A DNA stretch of 64,000 nt. Origin: Burkholderiaceae bacterium (lineage in GTDB: Bacteria > Pseudomonadota > Gammaproteobacteria > Burkholderiales > Burkholderiaceae_C). Position numbers and translations under genes: made by a program. Location: NCBI GenBank assembly GCA_004299095.1, contig SCQQ01000074.1, forward strand, positions 62,001-126,000, written 5' to 3'. Below are positions 30,049-40,268 of the stretch, in pieces. The notes beneath the pieces were generated by a model, which was not told the DNA's origin, did no database searches, and saw only the letters and a list, made by a program, of their open reading frames with translations. How positions within the stretch are numbered: position 1 is the stretch's first letter; each line of letters opens with the position of its first letter.

Positions 30049-31059
30049 TCAACTGAAAAGTCGTTGCGCCTGGGGCGAACCCGCCGGCAATCCGTGCTCA
30101 TCCAGCGCTGCATACAAGCGCTGCAGGTCGGCAGCAATCCCGGTCATCGCGTCCGCGCCCAGCGCGCGCCCGGTCTCATCGGTCACGGTGCCATTCATGG
30201 CTTCCGCCAACGCCCAAGTGTGCTGCCCCAAGTGTTCAAGCGGCCGATCCTCCGGCGCGATCAGCGGCACGTCGAATCCGAGGGCAACCTCGCCGAGCGG
30301 CGCTTCGGCGAAATTCTCCGGCGCCGCGGCCCCCGGGTCCATCCTCAGTTCGAGGATCGTATGCCCCACCCCGCTACCGGCCGGCAGCACCATCCGACCC
30401 GGAACGGCGGTTGCCTGGAACCCCCGCTTCATCGCCTGCTGCATGACGAAACCGGCGCTCCAGGCCGCCGCGTTCGCTCGCACAAGCAGCCCCAGGTGCG
30501 CGTCGTATCCGCGGGCAAATTGATCCAACTCCCGTGCCCGCGCGGTCTCGTGCGCCATTTCAGGAAACTCGGCACTTGCGCCCAATGCATCCGCCATACG
30601 TTCGACTTTGACCACGAACTCGGAAAACTCGATGTCGTTCAGCGCCCCCATGCGTCCGGCCAACTGGACCCCTGCCTGCACGGCGTCGTAGCGCTGGCCG
30701 GCTCGGGGAAATTCCCAGGCGCCCGCGGCGGTGCGCGCCTCGACAGCAAACGGCTTGGTGCCCACCCGGCGGGTCGGTGGCAGAACGCCCAACAGCGCTT
30801 CAGCGGCAATCGGCGTGCGCTCCAGGGCCAGCGGAACGATCGAGTCGATCAATCCGTCCAGCGACGAAAGCGGCTCGGCAGCGCCGGGCACGCCCAGCAG
30901 CGGTTCAACGCGCGAGCCCTCGCCGTCGCCTTCGGCGGGCGCGCCCGCCGGCGCTGCTTCGCGCGGCGCGCTGCGGCGCTCTTTCCAGGAGTTGTAGCGC
31001 ATCACCACGACCAGCACCACGATGCCCCCGGCCGTCAAACCGATTTGCAAAGGAGTCAT
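30049..31059 (-). CDS. zipA: ZipA-like cell division protein
   Basis: Inner-membrane anchor proposed to tether FtsZ at the septum. The 336-residue product has a single N-terminal membrane helix (LQIGLTAGGIVVLVVVMRYN), then a charged, Pro/Ala/Glu-rich linker to about residue 90, then a C-terminal domain whose end (AEAMNGTVTDETGRALGADA) fits the ZipA C-terminal FtsZ-binding fold. Sequence conservation to E. coli ZipA is low; the assignment rests on architecture and on the conserved smc-zipA-ligA order. Gaps are 24 bases to smc and about 70 to ligA. Confidence 0.8.
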   Translation of the reverse strand: MTPLQIGLTAGGIVVLVVVMRYNSWKERRSAPREAAPAGAPAEGDGEGSRVEPLLGVPGAAEPLSSLDGLIDSIVPLALERTPIAAEALLGVLPPTRRVGTKPFAVEARTAAGAWEFPRAGQRYDAVQAGVQLAGRMGALNDIEFSEFVVKVERMADALGASAEFPEMAHETARARELDQFARGYDAHLGLLVRANAAAWSAGFVMQQAMKRGFQATAVPGRMVLPAGSGVGHTILELRMDPGAAAPENFAEAPLGEVALGFDVPLIAPEDRPLEHLGQHTWALAEAMNGTVTDETGRALGADAMTGIAADLQRLYAALDEHGLPAGSPQAQRLFS

Positions 31060-31083
31060 ACGTCCACACGTTCTTTCTGAAAA

Positions 31084-34000
31084 TTACACACCCGCCTGCG
31101 CCCATCCCAGCGCGCGCTCCAGATCGACGCTGACCAAGTGCGAAACACCCTCTTCCGCCATGGTCACGCCAATCAGTTGCTCGGCCTTTTCCATGGCGAT
31201 GCGGTTGTGGCTGATGAACAGAAACTGCGTCCCCTGCTGGCTCATTCGGGCCACCAGGTTGGCATAGCGCTCGGTGTTGGCGTCGTCCAGCGGCGCATCG
31301 ACCTCATCCAACAGACAGAAAGGCGCAGGGTTGAGTTCAAAAATGGCAAACACGAGGGCGATCGCCGTCAGTGCCTTTTCGCCGCCGGAAAGCAGGTGAA
31401 TGGTCTGGTTCTTCTTGCCCGGCGGTTGCGCCATGACCTGGATGCCGGCATCCAGCACTTCTTCACCGGTCATGAGCAATCGCGCCTGGCCGCCGCCGAA
31501 CAACGCGGGAAACAACTGGCCGAAGTGGTGGTTCACCGCGCTGAACGTATCCGACAGCAAGGCCCGCGTCTCGTGGTCGATTTGCCGGATGGCGCCTTCC
31601 AGCGTGGTCATGGCGTCGAGCAAATCGGCCGATTGCTCGGCCAGCAACGTCTTGCGTTCGCGCGCGCCGGTCAATTCGTCGAGCGCCGCGAGGTTGACCG
31701 CGCCGAGGGCGGTCAACGACCGTTGCAAGCGCTCGATTTCTTCCTGCAATCCGTCCAATTCGACCGCTTCGCTTCCAATCGACTGCGCCAGCACACCCAG
31801 ATCGACTTCGGCGCCCGCCAGTTGCCCGGTGTATTGCTCAACACTCAAGCGTGCGGCCTGCTCCTCCAGGCGCAAATCGACCACGCGCTGCTGCAGCGAC
31901 GGCAGATCCCGCTCGAGCGCCAGGCGCTGCTCGTCGGCCGCACGCAGCCGGACGCCGCTCGCATCTGCCGCGGCGCGCCGGGCCGCTAGAAGCTGCTCGC
32001 GCTCGGCTTTCGTCGCTTTCGCTCGCTCCAGATCGGTTTGTGCCGTCGGGTTGGCAAGATCTTGCAGTTCGGTTTGCGCGCGCGCCTGCTCGGCGCGCAG
32101 GGTGTCGATTTGCTCGAGCGCGCCTTGAACCGTACGCTCCAATTCGGCACGGCGCGCCTCGGTACTGCGCAGGTCGAAGCGGATTTCTGCGAGCTGCTGC
32201 TCAGCCTCGCGTACCCGTGCCTGGGCTTCGGCGAATTCACGCTCCAGTTGCTGCGTCCCCACGCGCATCGCGTCGCGGCTCGCTTCTATCGGCTGCAACT
32301 GGACGTGCGCTTCCGCCAGACGCACGGCAATGGGTTCGCGGCGCTGCACCAGAGCTGCAAGAGCTGCCGACAACTCGGTCAGATCCGCGTCCAGCCGGGC
32401 GGCGCGCATCCGGGTTTGCTCGACCTGCTGCAAACAGCGCAACGCGTCCACCTGGAGCTGCTGCGCGCGCTGCCGAGCTTGCGATTCGTCCTGGCGCGCC
32501 TGCGTCATCCGCGCACTGACATCGGCGTGGCCCTGCTCGGCTTTCGCCAAGGCCGTATTGGCCTGGTCACGCACGATGCTCTGCGCTTGCAGACGCTGCT
32601 CCAGCGCCTCGATCTCATGCGCGCGAACGAATACGCCGGCGCCTTCCGCGTCGGGCGCATAAAAGGTCACGTCGCGGCGACGCACACAGTGCCCATCGGC
32701 CACGAACACCGCTTCGCCCGCCGACAGCTCGCGGCGCATCGCCAGCGCCTGATCCAGGGTTTCGGCGGCAAAGCAACCGGCCAACCATTCGCCCAGCAAC
32801 GCCTGCACGCGCGCATCAGTCTCGGGTTGCAAGAAACGTGCGAGCTGCGGCAACCGTCCGCTCACAGGGTTGGACGCACTCTCCGGCCAAGCAAAAAGCG
32901 TGAGTCGCGCGGGCGGCGGTTCGCCCGTCCAGGAACGCACCTGATCGAGATCACCCAAAGCCAACGCCTGCACGCGTTCGCGCAGCGCCGACTCCAGCGC
33001 CAGTTCCCATCCGGGCTGCACGCGAACACGGCTCCATAACCGTTCTTCGCGGTCCAGCCCGTGCTTTTTCAGCCACGGCTGCAGCTTCTCGTTGGTTTGC
33101 AGGCGCTGTTGCAACGATTTCAGGGCATCAAGCTGTGCCGACAGCGTGGCGCCGCGGGCGCCTTCGTCGCTGGCAACCCCGCGGCGGCGCTTGCGCTCTT
33201 GCTCCAGGCAATCGACCTCGGCCTGCAACGCCTGCAGCACACTTCCGGCCGCCTGCGCATCCGCTTGCGCTTTCCGCCACTCGACTTGCACCTCTTCCAA
33301 GCGATCCGCATCCGCCGCCGGCAACGCCGCCCGCTCGCTTTGCAACCGTTGCTGCCGCTCGGAAAGCAAGCGCCGTTGCGCTTCAATTCCCCGCTCTTCC
33401 GCGACCAGCAATTCAATGCGCTGCTGCAGTTGAACGCCCAGGTCGCGCTGCCGTTGCTGCGCTGCGCGCGCGTCGCGCAGAGCGGCTTCACGCTGTGTTG
33501 CCGCTGTCCGCAATTCAGTCAGTTGGGCGCCCAGCCCCTGCGCAGCCGACTGTGCTTCGCCTGCATGACGCTCGAGCGCCTGCAGCGCCTGCGCGGCCTC
33601 TGCACGCCGCGCGTCCCAGCGCGCAACCTGGTCGCTCACCTCCGCCACACGACCCGTGATGCGAGCGCGGCTCGCACCCACCAAGCGAATCTCGGCCTCC
33701 AGGCGCGCCACTTCCGCCGTCGCCTCGTAGAGCGTGCCCTGCGCTTGTTGCAACGCTTCACTCGCGGCAGCAAGGGCGGAACGCTCTCCTGCCACGCTTT
33801 GCACTGCCCGCTGCAACGCGGCCGTGCGGGCTTCAAGTTGGGTGGCGGATTGCGCCATCTCCGATTGAACGCGGGCTTGCTCCCCTTCTGCCGCGCGCCG
33901 CTTCAGAAACCACAACTGGTTCTGCTTCAGCGTCGCGCGCGCTTGCAGGTCGCGATAGCGCCTGGCGACGTCGGCCTGCTTCTCGAGCTTGGCCAGGTTG

Positions 34001-34608
34001 CTGCCCAGTTCGCGCAAAACATCGTCCACGCGGTTCAGATTTTCGCGGGTGTCCACCAGGCGGCTTTCCGTCTCGCGCCGCCGCTCTTTGTACTTGCTGA
34101 CGCCCGCCGCCTCTTCCAGAAAAAGACGCAACTCTTCCGGGCGCGACTCGATGATGCGGCCGATCGTGCCCTGACCGATGATGGCGTAGGCGCGCGGCCC
34201 GAGCCCGGTGCCCAGGAAAACGTCGTGTACGTCGCGCCGACGCACGACCTGGTTGTTAATGTGGTAGCTGGATACGCCGTCCCGCGTCAGGACGCGCTTC
34301 ACCGCGATTTCGTTGAAACGGCTCCACTGCCCGCCCGCCCGCTGGTCGCTGTTGTCGAACACCAGTTCCACCGACGCCCGCGACGCCGGCTTGCGTGCCA
34401 CGGTGCCGTTGAAGATGACGTCCTGCATGGACTCGCCGCGCAACTCGCTGGCCTTGGACTCGCCCAGCACCCAACGCACCGCGTCGATGATGTTGGACTT
34501 GCCGCAGCCGTTGGGGCCCACCACGCCCACCAGTCGCCCAGGGAGAGAAAAAGTGGTGGGCTCAGCGAACGATTTGAAAGCCGAGAGCTTGATCGAATTC
34601 AGGCGCAC
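31084..34608 (-). CDS. smc: Chromosome segregation ATPase SMC
   Basis: Condensin-type protein that compacts and separates chromosomes. The 1174-residue protein has an N-terminal ATPase half with Walker A GPNGCGKSN at 31-39, then FIDAVRW-like helices and long coiled coils rich in Gln, Ala, Arg and Glu. A globular hinge lies in the middle (about 500-650) and a second coiled coil follows. The C-terminal half carries the signature HLLSGGEKALTAIALVFAIF and Walker B FCLLDEVDAPLDDAN. It heads the smc-zipA-ligA operon and is divergent from pilU. No scpA or scpB gene is visible in the window. Confidence 0.96.
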   Translation of the reverse strand: MRLNSIKLSAFKSFAEPTTFSLPGRLVGVVGPNGCGKSNIIDAVRWVLGESKASELRGESMQDVIFNGTVARKPASRASVELVFDNSDQRAGGQWSRFNEIAVKRVLTRDGVSSYHINNQVVRRRDVHDVFLGTGLGPRAYAIIGQGTIGRIIESRPEELRLFLEEAAGVSKYKERRRETESRLVDTRENLNRVDDVLRELGSNLAKLEKQADVARRYRDLQARATLKQNQLWFLKRRAAEGEQARVQSEMAQSATQLEARTAALQRAVQSVAGERSALAAASEALQQAQGTLYEATAEVARLEAEIRLVGASRARITGRVAEVSDQVARWDARRAEAAQALQALERHAGEAQSAAQGLGAQLTELRTAATQREAALRDARAAQQRQRDLGVQLQQRIELLVAEERGIEAQRRLLSERQQRLQSERAALPAADADRLEEVQVEWRKAQADAQAAGSVLQALQAEVDCLEQERKRRRGVASDEGARGATLSAQLDALKSLQQRLQTNEKLQPWLKKHGLDREERLWSRVRVQPGWELALESALRERVQALALGDLDQVRSWTGEPPPARLTLFAWPESASNPVSGRLPQLARFLQPETDARVQALLGEWLAGCFAAETLDQALAMRRELSAGEAVFVADGHCVRRRDVTFYAPDAEGAGVFVRAHEIEALEQRLQAQSIVRDQANTALAKAEQGHADVSARMTQARQDESQARQRAQQLQVDALRCLQQVEQTRMRAARLDADLTELSAALAALVQRREPIAVRLAEAHVQLQPIEASRDAMRVGTQQLEREFAEAQARVREAEQQLAEIRFDLRSTEARRAELERTVQGALEQIDTLRAEQARAQTELQDLANPTAQTDLERAKATKAEREQLLAARRAAADASGVRLRAADEQRLALERDLPSLQQRVVDLRLEEQAARLSVEQYTGQLAGAEVDLGVLAQSIGSEAVELDGLQEEIERLQRSLTALGAVNLAALDELTGARERKTLLAEQSADLLDAMTTLEGAIRQIDHETRALLSDTFSAVNHHFGQLFPALFGGGQARLLMTGEEVLDAGIQVMAQPPGKKNQTIHLLSGGEKALTAIALVFAIFELNPAPFCLLDEVDAPLDDANTERYANLVARMSQQGTQFLFISHNRIAMEKAEQLIGVTMAEEGVSHLVSVDLERALGWAQAGV

Positions 34609-34888
34609 GAACGCTGACGACGAAGGGAATCTGGAGGGACGAAAAGCAACCTGTCATCATAGCGGCGCAGTCTTGGCGCCCGAGGATTCAAGCGCCCGGA
34701 AATGGGACGGGTGGACTCGATTCGACCCTGCCTTTCGAGCCGAGCGAAAAAGTGATGTAAAAACAACAACATCGGCTCGACAACGCACGTATGCGCCGCG
34801 GAAGCGAGTAGGCTATGCTTCCAAGACCGCACGAGCGCGCGCACGACGTGCCTGTATCGCGTCCGCTATCCCAATCAAGCACCGAGCC

Positions 34889-36115
34889 ATGTCTGAACCC
34901 GAATCACCCATGTCGACCATGGAGCGCGTGATGCGCCTGATGGCGCAGAAAAACGCGTCGGACGTTTACTTGTCCACGCAGGCGCCGATCACGATCCGCG
35001 TCAATGGCGAGTGCACGCCGGTCAACCCGCAGCCGCTGCCGCCGGGCGCCATCCTCAATCTGCTGCTCGAAGTGCTGCCGGCGGCGGCGGTGGACGAACT
35101 GAAAACCACCGGGGAACTGAACACGGCAACCAGGCTTCAGGGCATCGGCAACTACCGCATCTCCGCGCTGCGCCAGCGAGGAACGTACGCCGCGGTCATC
35201 CGTTTCATCAGTTCGGACATCCCCGAGCTCAGCACGCTCAACGTGCCACCGGTGCTGTCCAAGCTGATCATGGAAAAGCGCGGCCTGATCCTCGTCACGG
35301 GCGCCACCGGCACGGGAAAATCGACCACGCTCGCGGCGATGCTCGACTACCGCAACGAACGCAGGCACGGCCACATCCTCACGATCGAGAACCCGATCGA
35401 ATACACGTTCGTCAACAAATTGTCCATCGTGAACCAGCGTGAAGTGGGCACGGACACGGCGTCACTCGAAATCGGGTTGAAGAACGCGCTCCGGCAAGCA
35501 GCCGACGTCATCATGATCGGCGAGATCCGCGATCAACCCACGATGACCGCGGCCATCGCCTACGCCCAGTCGGGCCACTTGTGCGTCGGCACGATGCACG
35601 CCAACAACAGCTACCGCGCGCTCAACCGCATCCTGAGCTTCTATCCGGTCGAAGTCCGCCCCACCTTGCTGGGCGACCTGGCGGCATCGCTGAAATCCAT
35701 CGTGTCGCAACGCCTGATCCCGACCGCCGATGGCGCCGGGCGCGTTCCCGCCGTCGAGATTTTGCTGAACAGTTCGCTGGTCTCGGAATTGATCGAAAAA
35801 GGCGACTTCAGCGGCATCAAGGAAGCGATGGAAAACTCCATCGTAGAAGGAACGCAGACGTTCGAAGCCGACATCGGCCGCCTGATCCGAGAGAAATGCA
35901 TCACGCGCGAAGACGGGCTGGCGTTCGCCGATTCCCCCACCAACCTGATGTGGCAACTGCAAAACGGCGCCGCACCCAAGCTCAAACCCGTGCTCATGCC
36001 GAAGCCTGCGAGCAAGGTGGAAGCGCCGTCGTTCACGGCGATTTCGTTGGAAATGCCGGCGATCAAAAACAAGGTGGGGAACGGCGCGCCGTTCCATTCG
36101 GGTCCCGCGAACTGA
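34889..36115 (+). CDS. pilU: Type IV pilus retraction ATPase PilU
   Basis: PilT/PilU-family hexameric ATPase that drives pilus retraction, usually as an accessory to PilT. The ATG at 34889 begins MSEPESPMSTMERVMRLMAQ; the open frame extends far upstream into the divergent smc region and is rejected. Walker A is GATGTGKST at 138-146, Walker B is VIMIGEIRD, the His box is GHLCVGTMHANN, and the PilU-like C terminus (LLNSSLVSELIEKGDF and GTQTFEADIGRLIREK) follows. At 408 residues it is slightly longer than P. aeruginosa PilU. It is an orphan here: no pilT is adjacent. Confidence 0.9.
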   Translation: MSEPESPMSTMERVMRLMAQKNASDVYLSTQAPITIRVNGECTPVNPQPLPPGAILNLLLEVLPAAAVDELKTTGELNTATRLQGIGNYRISALRQRGTYAAVIRFISSDIPELSTLNVPPVLSKLIMEKRGLILVTGATGTGKSTTLAAMLDYRNERRHGHILTIENPIEYTFVNKLSIVNQREVGTDTASLEIGLKNALRQAADVIMIGEIRDQPTMTAAIAYAQSGHLCVGTMHANNSYRALNRILSFYPVEVRPTLLGDLAASLKSIVSQRLIPTADGAGRVPAVEILLNSSLVSELIEKGDFSGIKEAMENSIVEGTQTFEADIGRLIREKCITREDGLAFADSPTNLMWQLQNGAAPKLKPVLMPKPASKVEAPSFTAISLEMPAIKNKVGNGAPFHSGPAN

Positions 36116-36355
36116 GGGGCCGCACCCGGCAGTCACTTCGCTCAGGGCAAACACCAGTGACCCGGAACGCGGCAGGACGCGGTTGTTTTCCGGAACTCCG
36201 AAATCGACAGAGACAGCCGTGCGCTCGTTTGCACAGTAGCGTGCGGAGCGCGCGCCGTACAAATCGCGGCCACAAGCCAGCAACGCGATCCCCCGAGCCG
36301 ATGCAGCGATCGCAGGTTACCTAGAATTCGCTGATTCCTGAGGACGATTCGACCC

Positions 36356-37810
36356 ATGCCCGCACGCACGCTTTACGACAAGATCTGGGACGACCACGTC
36401 GTCCGCACCGAAGACGACGGCACGACCACGCTCTACATCGATCGGCACTTGGTGCACGAAGTCACCAGCCCGCAAGCGTTCGAGGGCCTGCGCCAGGCGC
36501 GCCGCAAGGTGTGGCGCGCAAGCAGCATCGTTGCCACCGCCGACCACAACACGCCCACCACCGGTTGGGAGCACGGCTACGCGGGCATCGCAGATCCGAT
36601 CAGCAAGGAGCAGATCGAGACCCTGGACAAAAATATCGACACCATCCAGCCGGCCGCGTACTTCCCGTTCCTGAGCGATCATCAGGGCATCGTGCACGTG
36701 ATCGGTCCGGAAAACGGCGCCACCCTGCCCGGCATGACGGTGGTCTGCGGCGACAGCCACACCAGCACGCACGGCGCGTTTGCGGCCTTGGCGCATGGCA
36801 TCGGCACGAGTGAAGTCGAACACGTGCTGGCCACGCAAACGCTGATTGCCAAGAAGTCCAAGAACATGCTGGTGCGCGTGGGCGGCCAGTTGGCGCGCGG
36901 CATGACGGCCAAGGACATTGCGCTCTCAATCATCGGCAAGATCGGCACCGCTGGCGGCACCGGCTACACCATCGAGTACGCCGGCGACGCCATCCGCGCG
37001 CTCAGCATGGAAGGCCGCATGACGGTGTGCAACATGACGATCGAGGCCGGCGCGCGCGCCGGCCTGATTGCCGTGGACGACAAGACCATCGCCTACTTGA
37101 AGGGCCGTCGGCTCGCGCCTGGAACCGATCCGGTCACGCACAAATTCGTGGGCGGCGCCGAATGGGATCAGGCCGTCACCTATTGGAAAACGCTGCATTC
37201 CGACGAAGGCGCGCAGTTCGACCGCGTGGTCGACCTGAACGCCAGCGACATCGTGCCGCAAGTCACTTGGGGCACGAACCCGGAAATGGTCACCGGGATC
37301 GACGGCCGCGTGCCGGACCCGGAAAAGGAGAAAGACGAAAGCCGGCGCAAGGCGATGGAGCGCGCGCTGGTGTACATGAACCTGAAGCCGGGCACGGCGA
37401 TGGCCGACATCGTGATCGACAAGGTGTTCTTCGGCAGTTGTACCAACAGCCGCATCGAAGACATGCGCGACGCCGCGGCTCTGCTCAGGAAAATCGGCCG
37501 CAAGGTCGCGCCCAACGTCAAGCTCGCGATGGTGGTGCCAGGCTCCGGCCTGGTGAAGAAGCAGGCCGAAGCCGAGGGGCTTGACAAGGTATTCCTGGCA
37601 GCAGGTTTCGAGTGGCGCGAGCCAGGCTGCAGCATGTGCCTCGGCATGAACCCGGACCACCTGATGCCGGGTGAACGCTGCGCCTCCACCAGCAATCGCA
37701 ACTTCGAGGGCCGGCAAGGCGCCGGCGGCCGCACGCACTTGGTGAGTCCGGCGATGGCCGTGGCCGCCGGCGTTTTCGGTCACTTCGTCGATATTCGAAA
37801 ATTCGCTTGA
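36356..37810 (+). CDS. leuC: 3-isopropylmalate dehydratase large subunit
   Basis: With LeuD, isomerises 2-isopropylmalate to 3-isopropylmalate in leucine synthesis; aconitase family with a [4Fe-4S] cluster. The 484-residue protein starts [14 protein letters not shown] and shows [20 protein letters not shown], then cluster cysteines in [15 protein letters not shown] (near 361) and [11 protein letters not shown] (near 424 and 427). It opens a long plus-strand run: leuC, an entericidin-like gene, leuD, leuB. A TAGAAT at 36322-36327 could be its -10, but no -35 is clear. Confidence 0.97.
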   Translation: MPARTLYDKIWDDHVVRTEDDGTTTLYIDRHLVHEVTSPQAFEGLRQARRKVWRASSIVATADHNTPTTGWEHGYAGIADPISKEQIETLDKNIDTIQPAAYFPFLSDHQGIVHVIGPENGATLPGMTVVCGDSHTSTHGAFAALAHGIGTSEVEHVLATQTLIAKKSKNMLVRVGGQLARGMTAKDIALSIIGKIGTAGGTGYTIEYAGDAIRALSMEGRMTVCNMTIEAGARAGLIAVDDKTIAYLKGRRLAPGTDPVTHKFVGGAEWDQAVTYWKTLHSDEGAQFDRVVDLNASDIVPQVTWGTNPEMVTGIDGRVPDPEKEKDESRRKAMERALVYMNLKPGTAMADIVIDKVFFGSCTNSRIEDMRDAAALLRKIGRKVAPNVKLAMVVPGSGLVKKQAEAEGLDKVFLAAGFEWREPGCSMCLGMNPDHLMPGERCASTSNRNFEGRQGAGGRTHLVSPAMAVAAGVFGHFVDIRKFA

Positions 37811-37829
37811 ACCCGCACCGAAGATCGAC

Positions 37830-37958
37830 ATGCGCACCACCTCCGCCCTCTTCGCCCTGGCACTCGCCCTGCTGCTTGCGGGCTGCAACACCGTGCGCGG
37901 CATGGGCCAGGACGTCCAGCAAGCCGGCGGCGCCATCGAGCGCGCGGCCAACAAATAA
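37830..37958 (+). CDS. Entericidin-like small lipoprotein
   Basis: A 42-residue frame between leuC and leuD, starting [20 protein letters not shown]. It has a signal peptide, a lipobox LLAGC with the lipidated Cys near residue 18, and a short amphipathic mature part ([20 protein letters not shown]). This fits the entericidin A/B family, small envelope lipoproteins first described as an antidote-toxin pair in E. coli. Only one member is present here, so a toxin-antitoxin role cannot be claimed. The 19-base gap to leuC and 11-base gap to leuD imply co-transcription, an arrangement recurrent in Burkholderiales. Confidence 0.85.
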   Translation: MRTTSALFALALALLLAGCNTVRGMGQDVQQAGGAIERAANK

Positions 37959-37969
37959 GGCAAGTCGTG

Positions 37970-38620
37970 ATGGAAAAATTTACCGTGCACAAGGGATTGG
38001 TCGCGCTGATCGACCGCGAAAACGTCGATACCGACGCCATCATCCCCAAGCAGTTCCTCAAGTCCATCAAGAAAACGGGGTTCGGCCCGAATCTGTTCGA
38101 CGAATGGCGCTATCTGGACCACGGCGAACCCGGCATGGACCCGGCAACTCGCAAGCCGAATCCTGATTTCATCCTGAACCAGCCGCGCTACCAAGGCGCC
38201 AGCGTTCTGCTCACCCGCAAGAATTTCGGCTGCGGCTCGAGCCGCGAGCACGCGCCTTGGGCGCTGCAGCAATACGGCTTTCGTGCGCTCATCGGCCCAA
38301 GCTATGCCGACATTTTCTTCAACAACTGCTTCAAGAACGGGCTGCTGCCGGTGGTCCTGCCGGAGAGTGCCGTGGCCAAGCTATTCGACGAAGTGCAAGC
38401 GTTCGTCGGCTACCAGCTCACCGTGGACTTGGTGCGGCAGGTGGTCGTCAAACCGGACGGCAGCGAACTGCTCTTCGACGTGCAGCCATTCCGCAAGCAT
38501 TGCCTCTTGAACGGCCTGGACGACATCGGCCTCACGCTCGATCACAAAAGCGAAATCCAGGCGTTCGAAGCGCGGCGCCTCGCCGCCAAGCCGTGGCTCG
38601 CGCACACGCTGAACGGCTGA
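37970..38620 (+). CDS. leuD: 3-isopropylmalate dehydratase small subunit
   Basis: Small subunit of isopropylmalate isomerase, carrying the substrate-specificity loop. The ATG at 37970 gives [20 protein letters not shown]; a GTG one codon earlier is also in frame. Family motifs: [35 protein letters not shown] with the conserved Ser-Arg-Glu-His, and [11 protein letters not shown]. At 216 residues it has standard length. It follows the entericidin-like gene and precedes leuB by about 48 bases. Confidence 0.97.
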   Translation: MEKFTVHKGLVALIDRENVDTDAIIPKQFLKSIKKTGFGPNLFDEWRYLDHGEPGMDPATRKPNPDFILNQPRYQGASVLLTRKNFGCGSSREHAPWALQQYGFRALIGPSYADIFFNNCFKNGLLPVVLPESAVAKLFDEVQAFVGYQLTVDLVRQVVVKPDGSELLFDVQPFRKHCLLNGLDDIGLTLDHKSEIQAFEARRLAAKPWLAHTLNG

Positions 38621-38668
38621 TCGCAATCCGTCCGAACGCTCAACCCTCTTTTCCCTAGACGCAGCACC

Positions 38669-39739
38669 ATGAAAATCGCAGTTTTGCCCGGCGACGGCAT
38701 TGGCCCCGAAATCACCGCCGAAGCTGTCAAGGTGCTGCGTGCGCTCGATTTGAAACTGGAAATCGAGCAGGCGCCCGTGGGTGGTGCCGCGTATGACATA
38801 AGCGGCCACCCGCTGCCGGAAGCCACGCTCAAACTGGCGCAATCCGCCGACGCGATTCTTTTTGGCGCGGTGGGCAACTGGAAGTACGACCAGCTCGATC
38901 GCGCACTGCGGCCGGAACAGGCCATCCTGGGCTTGCGCAAGCACCTGGGGCTGTTCGCAAATTTGCGACCGGCCCTCTGCTACGCCGAACTGCAGGAGGC
39001 GTCGCGCCTGAAACCGGAAGCGATCGCCGGACTCGACATCCTGATCGTGCGCGAGCTCACCGGCGGCATTTATTTCGGCCAGCCACGCGGTCGGCGCAGC
39101 AGTCCGGACGGCGCGTTCAAGGGCGCGGACGAAGCGTACGACACCATGCGCTACGCCCGCCCCGAAATCGAGCGCATCGCCCGCGTGGCGTTCGAAGCGG
39201 CGCGCAAGCGCCACAAGAAGGTGACCAGCGTCGACAAGGCCAATGTGCTGGAGACCTCGCAGTTCTGGCGCGACGTGGTGATCGCGGTGCACCAGGACTA
39301 CGCGGACATCGAGCTGCAGCACATGTACGTCGACAACGCCGCCATGCAACTGGTGCGCGAACCCAAGGCGTTCGACGTGGTCGTCACCGGCAACCTGTTC
39401 GGCGACGTGCTGAGCGACGAGGCGTCGATGCTCACCGGCTCCATCGGCATGCTGCCTTCGGCCAGCCTGAACGACAAAAAACAGGGGCTGTACGAACCGA
39501 TCCACGGCAGCGCGCCTGACATCGCCGGCAAAGGCGTGGCCAACCCGCTCGCCACCATCCTGAGCGCGGCCATGCTGCTGCGCCATTCGCTCGATCAGGC
39601 CGAAGCGGCCGACCGGATCGAAGGCGCGGTCAAGGCCGTGCTCAAACAGGGCCTGCGTACGCCCGACATTGCGAGCGATGGGACCACGCGCGTCGGCACG
39701 GCCGAAATGGGCGACGCGGTACGGAGAGCACTCGCCTGA
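38669..39739 (+). CDS. leuB: 3-isopropylmalate dehydrogenase
   Basis: Oxidatively decarboxylates 3-isopropylmalate with NAD+, the third leucine-specific step. The 356-residue protein begins [20 protein letters not shown] and includes [15 protein letters not shown], the substrate-binding [14 protein letters not shown], the metal-site [20 protein letters not shown] and the NAD-binding [20 protein letters not shown]. It completes the leuC-leuD-leuB set in pathway-relevant order. A 17-bp perfect hairpin lies about 120 bases after its stop. Confidence 0.97.
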   Translation: MKIAVLPGDGIGPEITAEAVKVLRALDLKLEIEQAPVGGAAYDISGHPLPEATLKLAQSADAILFGAVGNWKYDQLDRALRPEQAILGLRKHLGLFANLRPALCYAELQEASRLKPEAIAGLDILIVRELTGGIYFGQPRGRRSSPDGAFKGADEAYDTMRYARPEIERIARVAFEAARKRHKKVTSVDKANVLETSQFWRDVVIAVHQDYADIELQHMYVDNAAMQLVREPKAFDVVVTGNLFGDVLSDEASMLTGSIGMLPSASLNDKKQGLYEPIHGSAPDIAGKGVANPLATILSAAMLLRHSLDQAEAADRIEGAVKAVLKQGLRTPDIASDGTTRVGTAEMGDAVRRALA

Positions 39740-40268
39740 CGCGCTTCGGCGCACCCACCGCTTCCTACGCAATCGATGCCAAGTGCGCCTGCTTGGGCAA
39801 CGCCCGCCGCAACTGGATGCCAAGCATCGCAAGCGTGTTCCAGCCTGGCACGACGGGCGCCAGAAACGCGGTCGCCAGCACAGCGACCGCGTTTCTGGCC
39901 GATGAGCGCGATGGAAAGCGGCGGCAATGTAATCAGCGCAAGCTGGGCGAGCTCGATCGACAGCCCCGGCCATCGGAGCGCGCGTACCCGCGCAACACCC
40001 GGTTTCGCGCCAGCCAGATCGGCGTGCCGCTTTATCGGCGCATCCCCCGGCGGCAAGCGCGCAGTTACAATCGAGGCCATGTTTGCTGCACGCCAGTTCA
40101 ATCGGAACATCGCCGCCGTCCCGCGGATCGGCGGGAGTGAGTGCGCAGCCATCATCAAAAAGACGACCGGCTGATCCAGCCCTGGCTCGTCGTGTGCCCC
40201 ATCCGGCAGGCGAGCCGGGCGAGAGCGGTGCAGCCGTTTCACGGACTTTCACTTGTAAGGGGCCCAAA
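39740..40268. other. Intergenic region between leuB and asd
   Basis: About 530 bases with no intact gene that I recognise. It holds a strong hairpin (listed separately). On the minus strand, an 11-codon hydrophobic stretch, [14 protein letters not shown], and, in another frame ending at a TAG at 39765-39767, AVAVLATAFLAPVVPGWNTL look like two pieces of a membrane protein tail split by a frameshift near the hairpin. This may be a decayed gene but the evidence is thin. Confidence 0.35.
39859..39899. repeat. Perfect 17-bp inverted repeat (hairpin)
   Basis: GCCAGAAACGCGGTCGC at 39859-39875 pairs perfectly with 39883-39899 around a 7-base loop. No T-run follows on either strand, so it is not a standard Rho-independent terminator. 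It could stabilise the leu transcript's 3' end, bind a protein, or mark a past insertion. Confidence 0.85.

Noticed and set aside
34313-34888. N-terminal extension of the pilU frame by 192 codons
   Set aside because: It overlaps the 5' end of the divergent smc gene and shows no PilT/PilU similarity before the chosen start.
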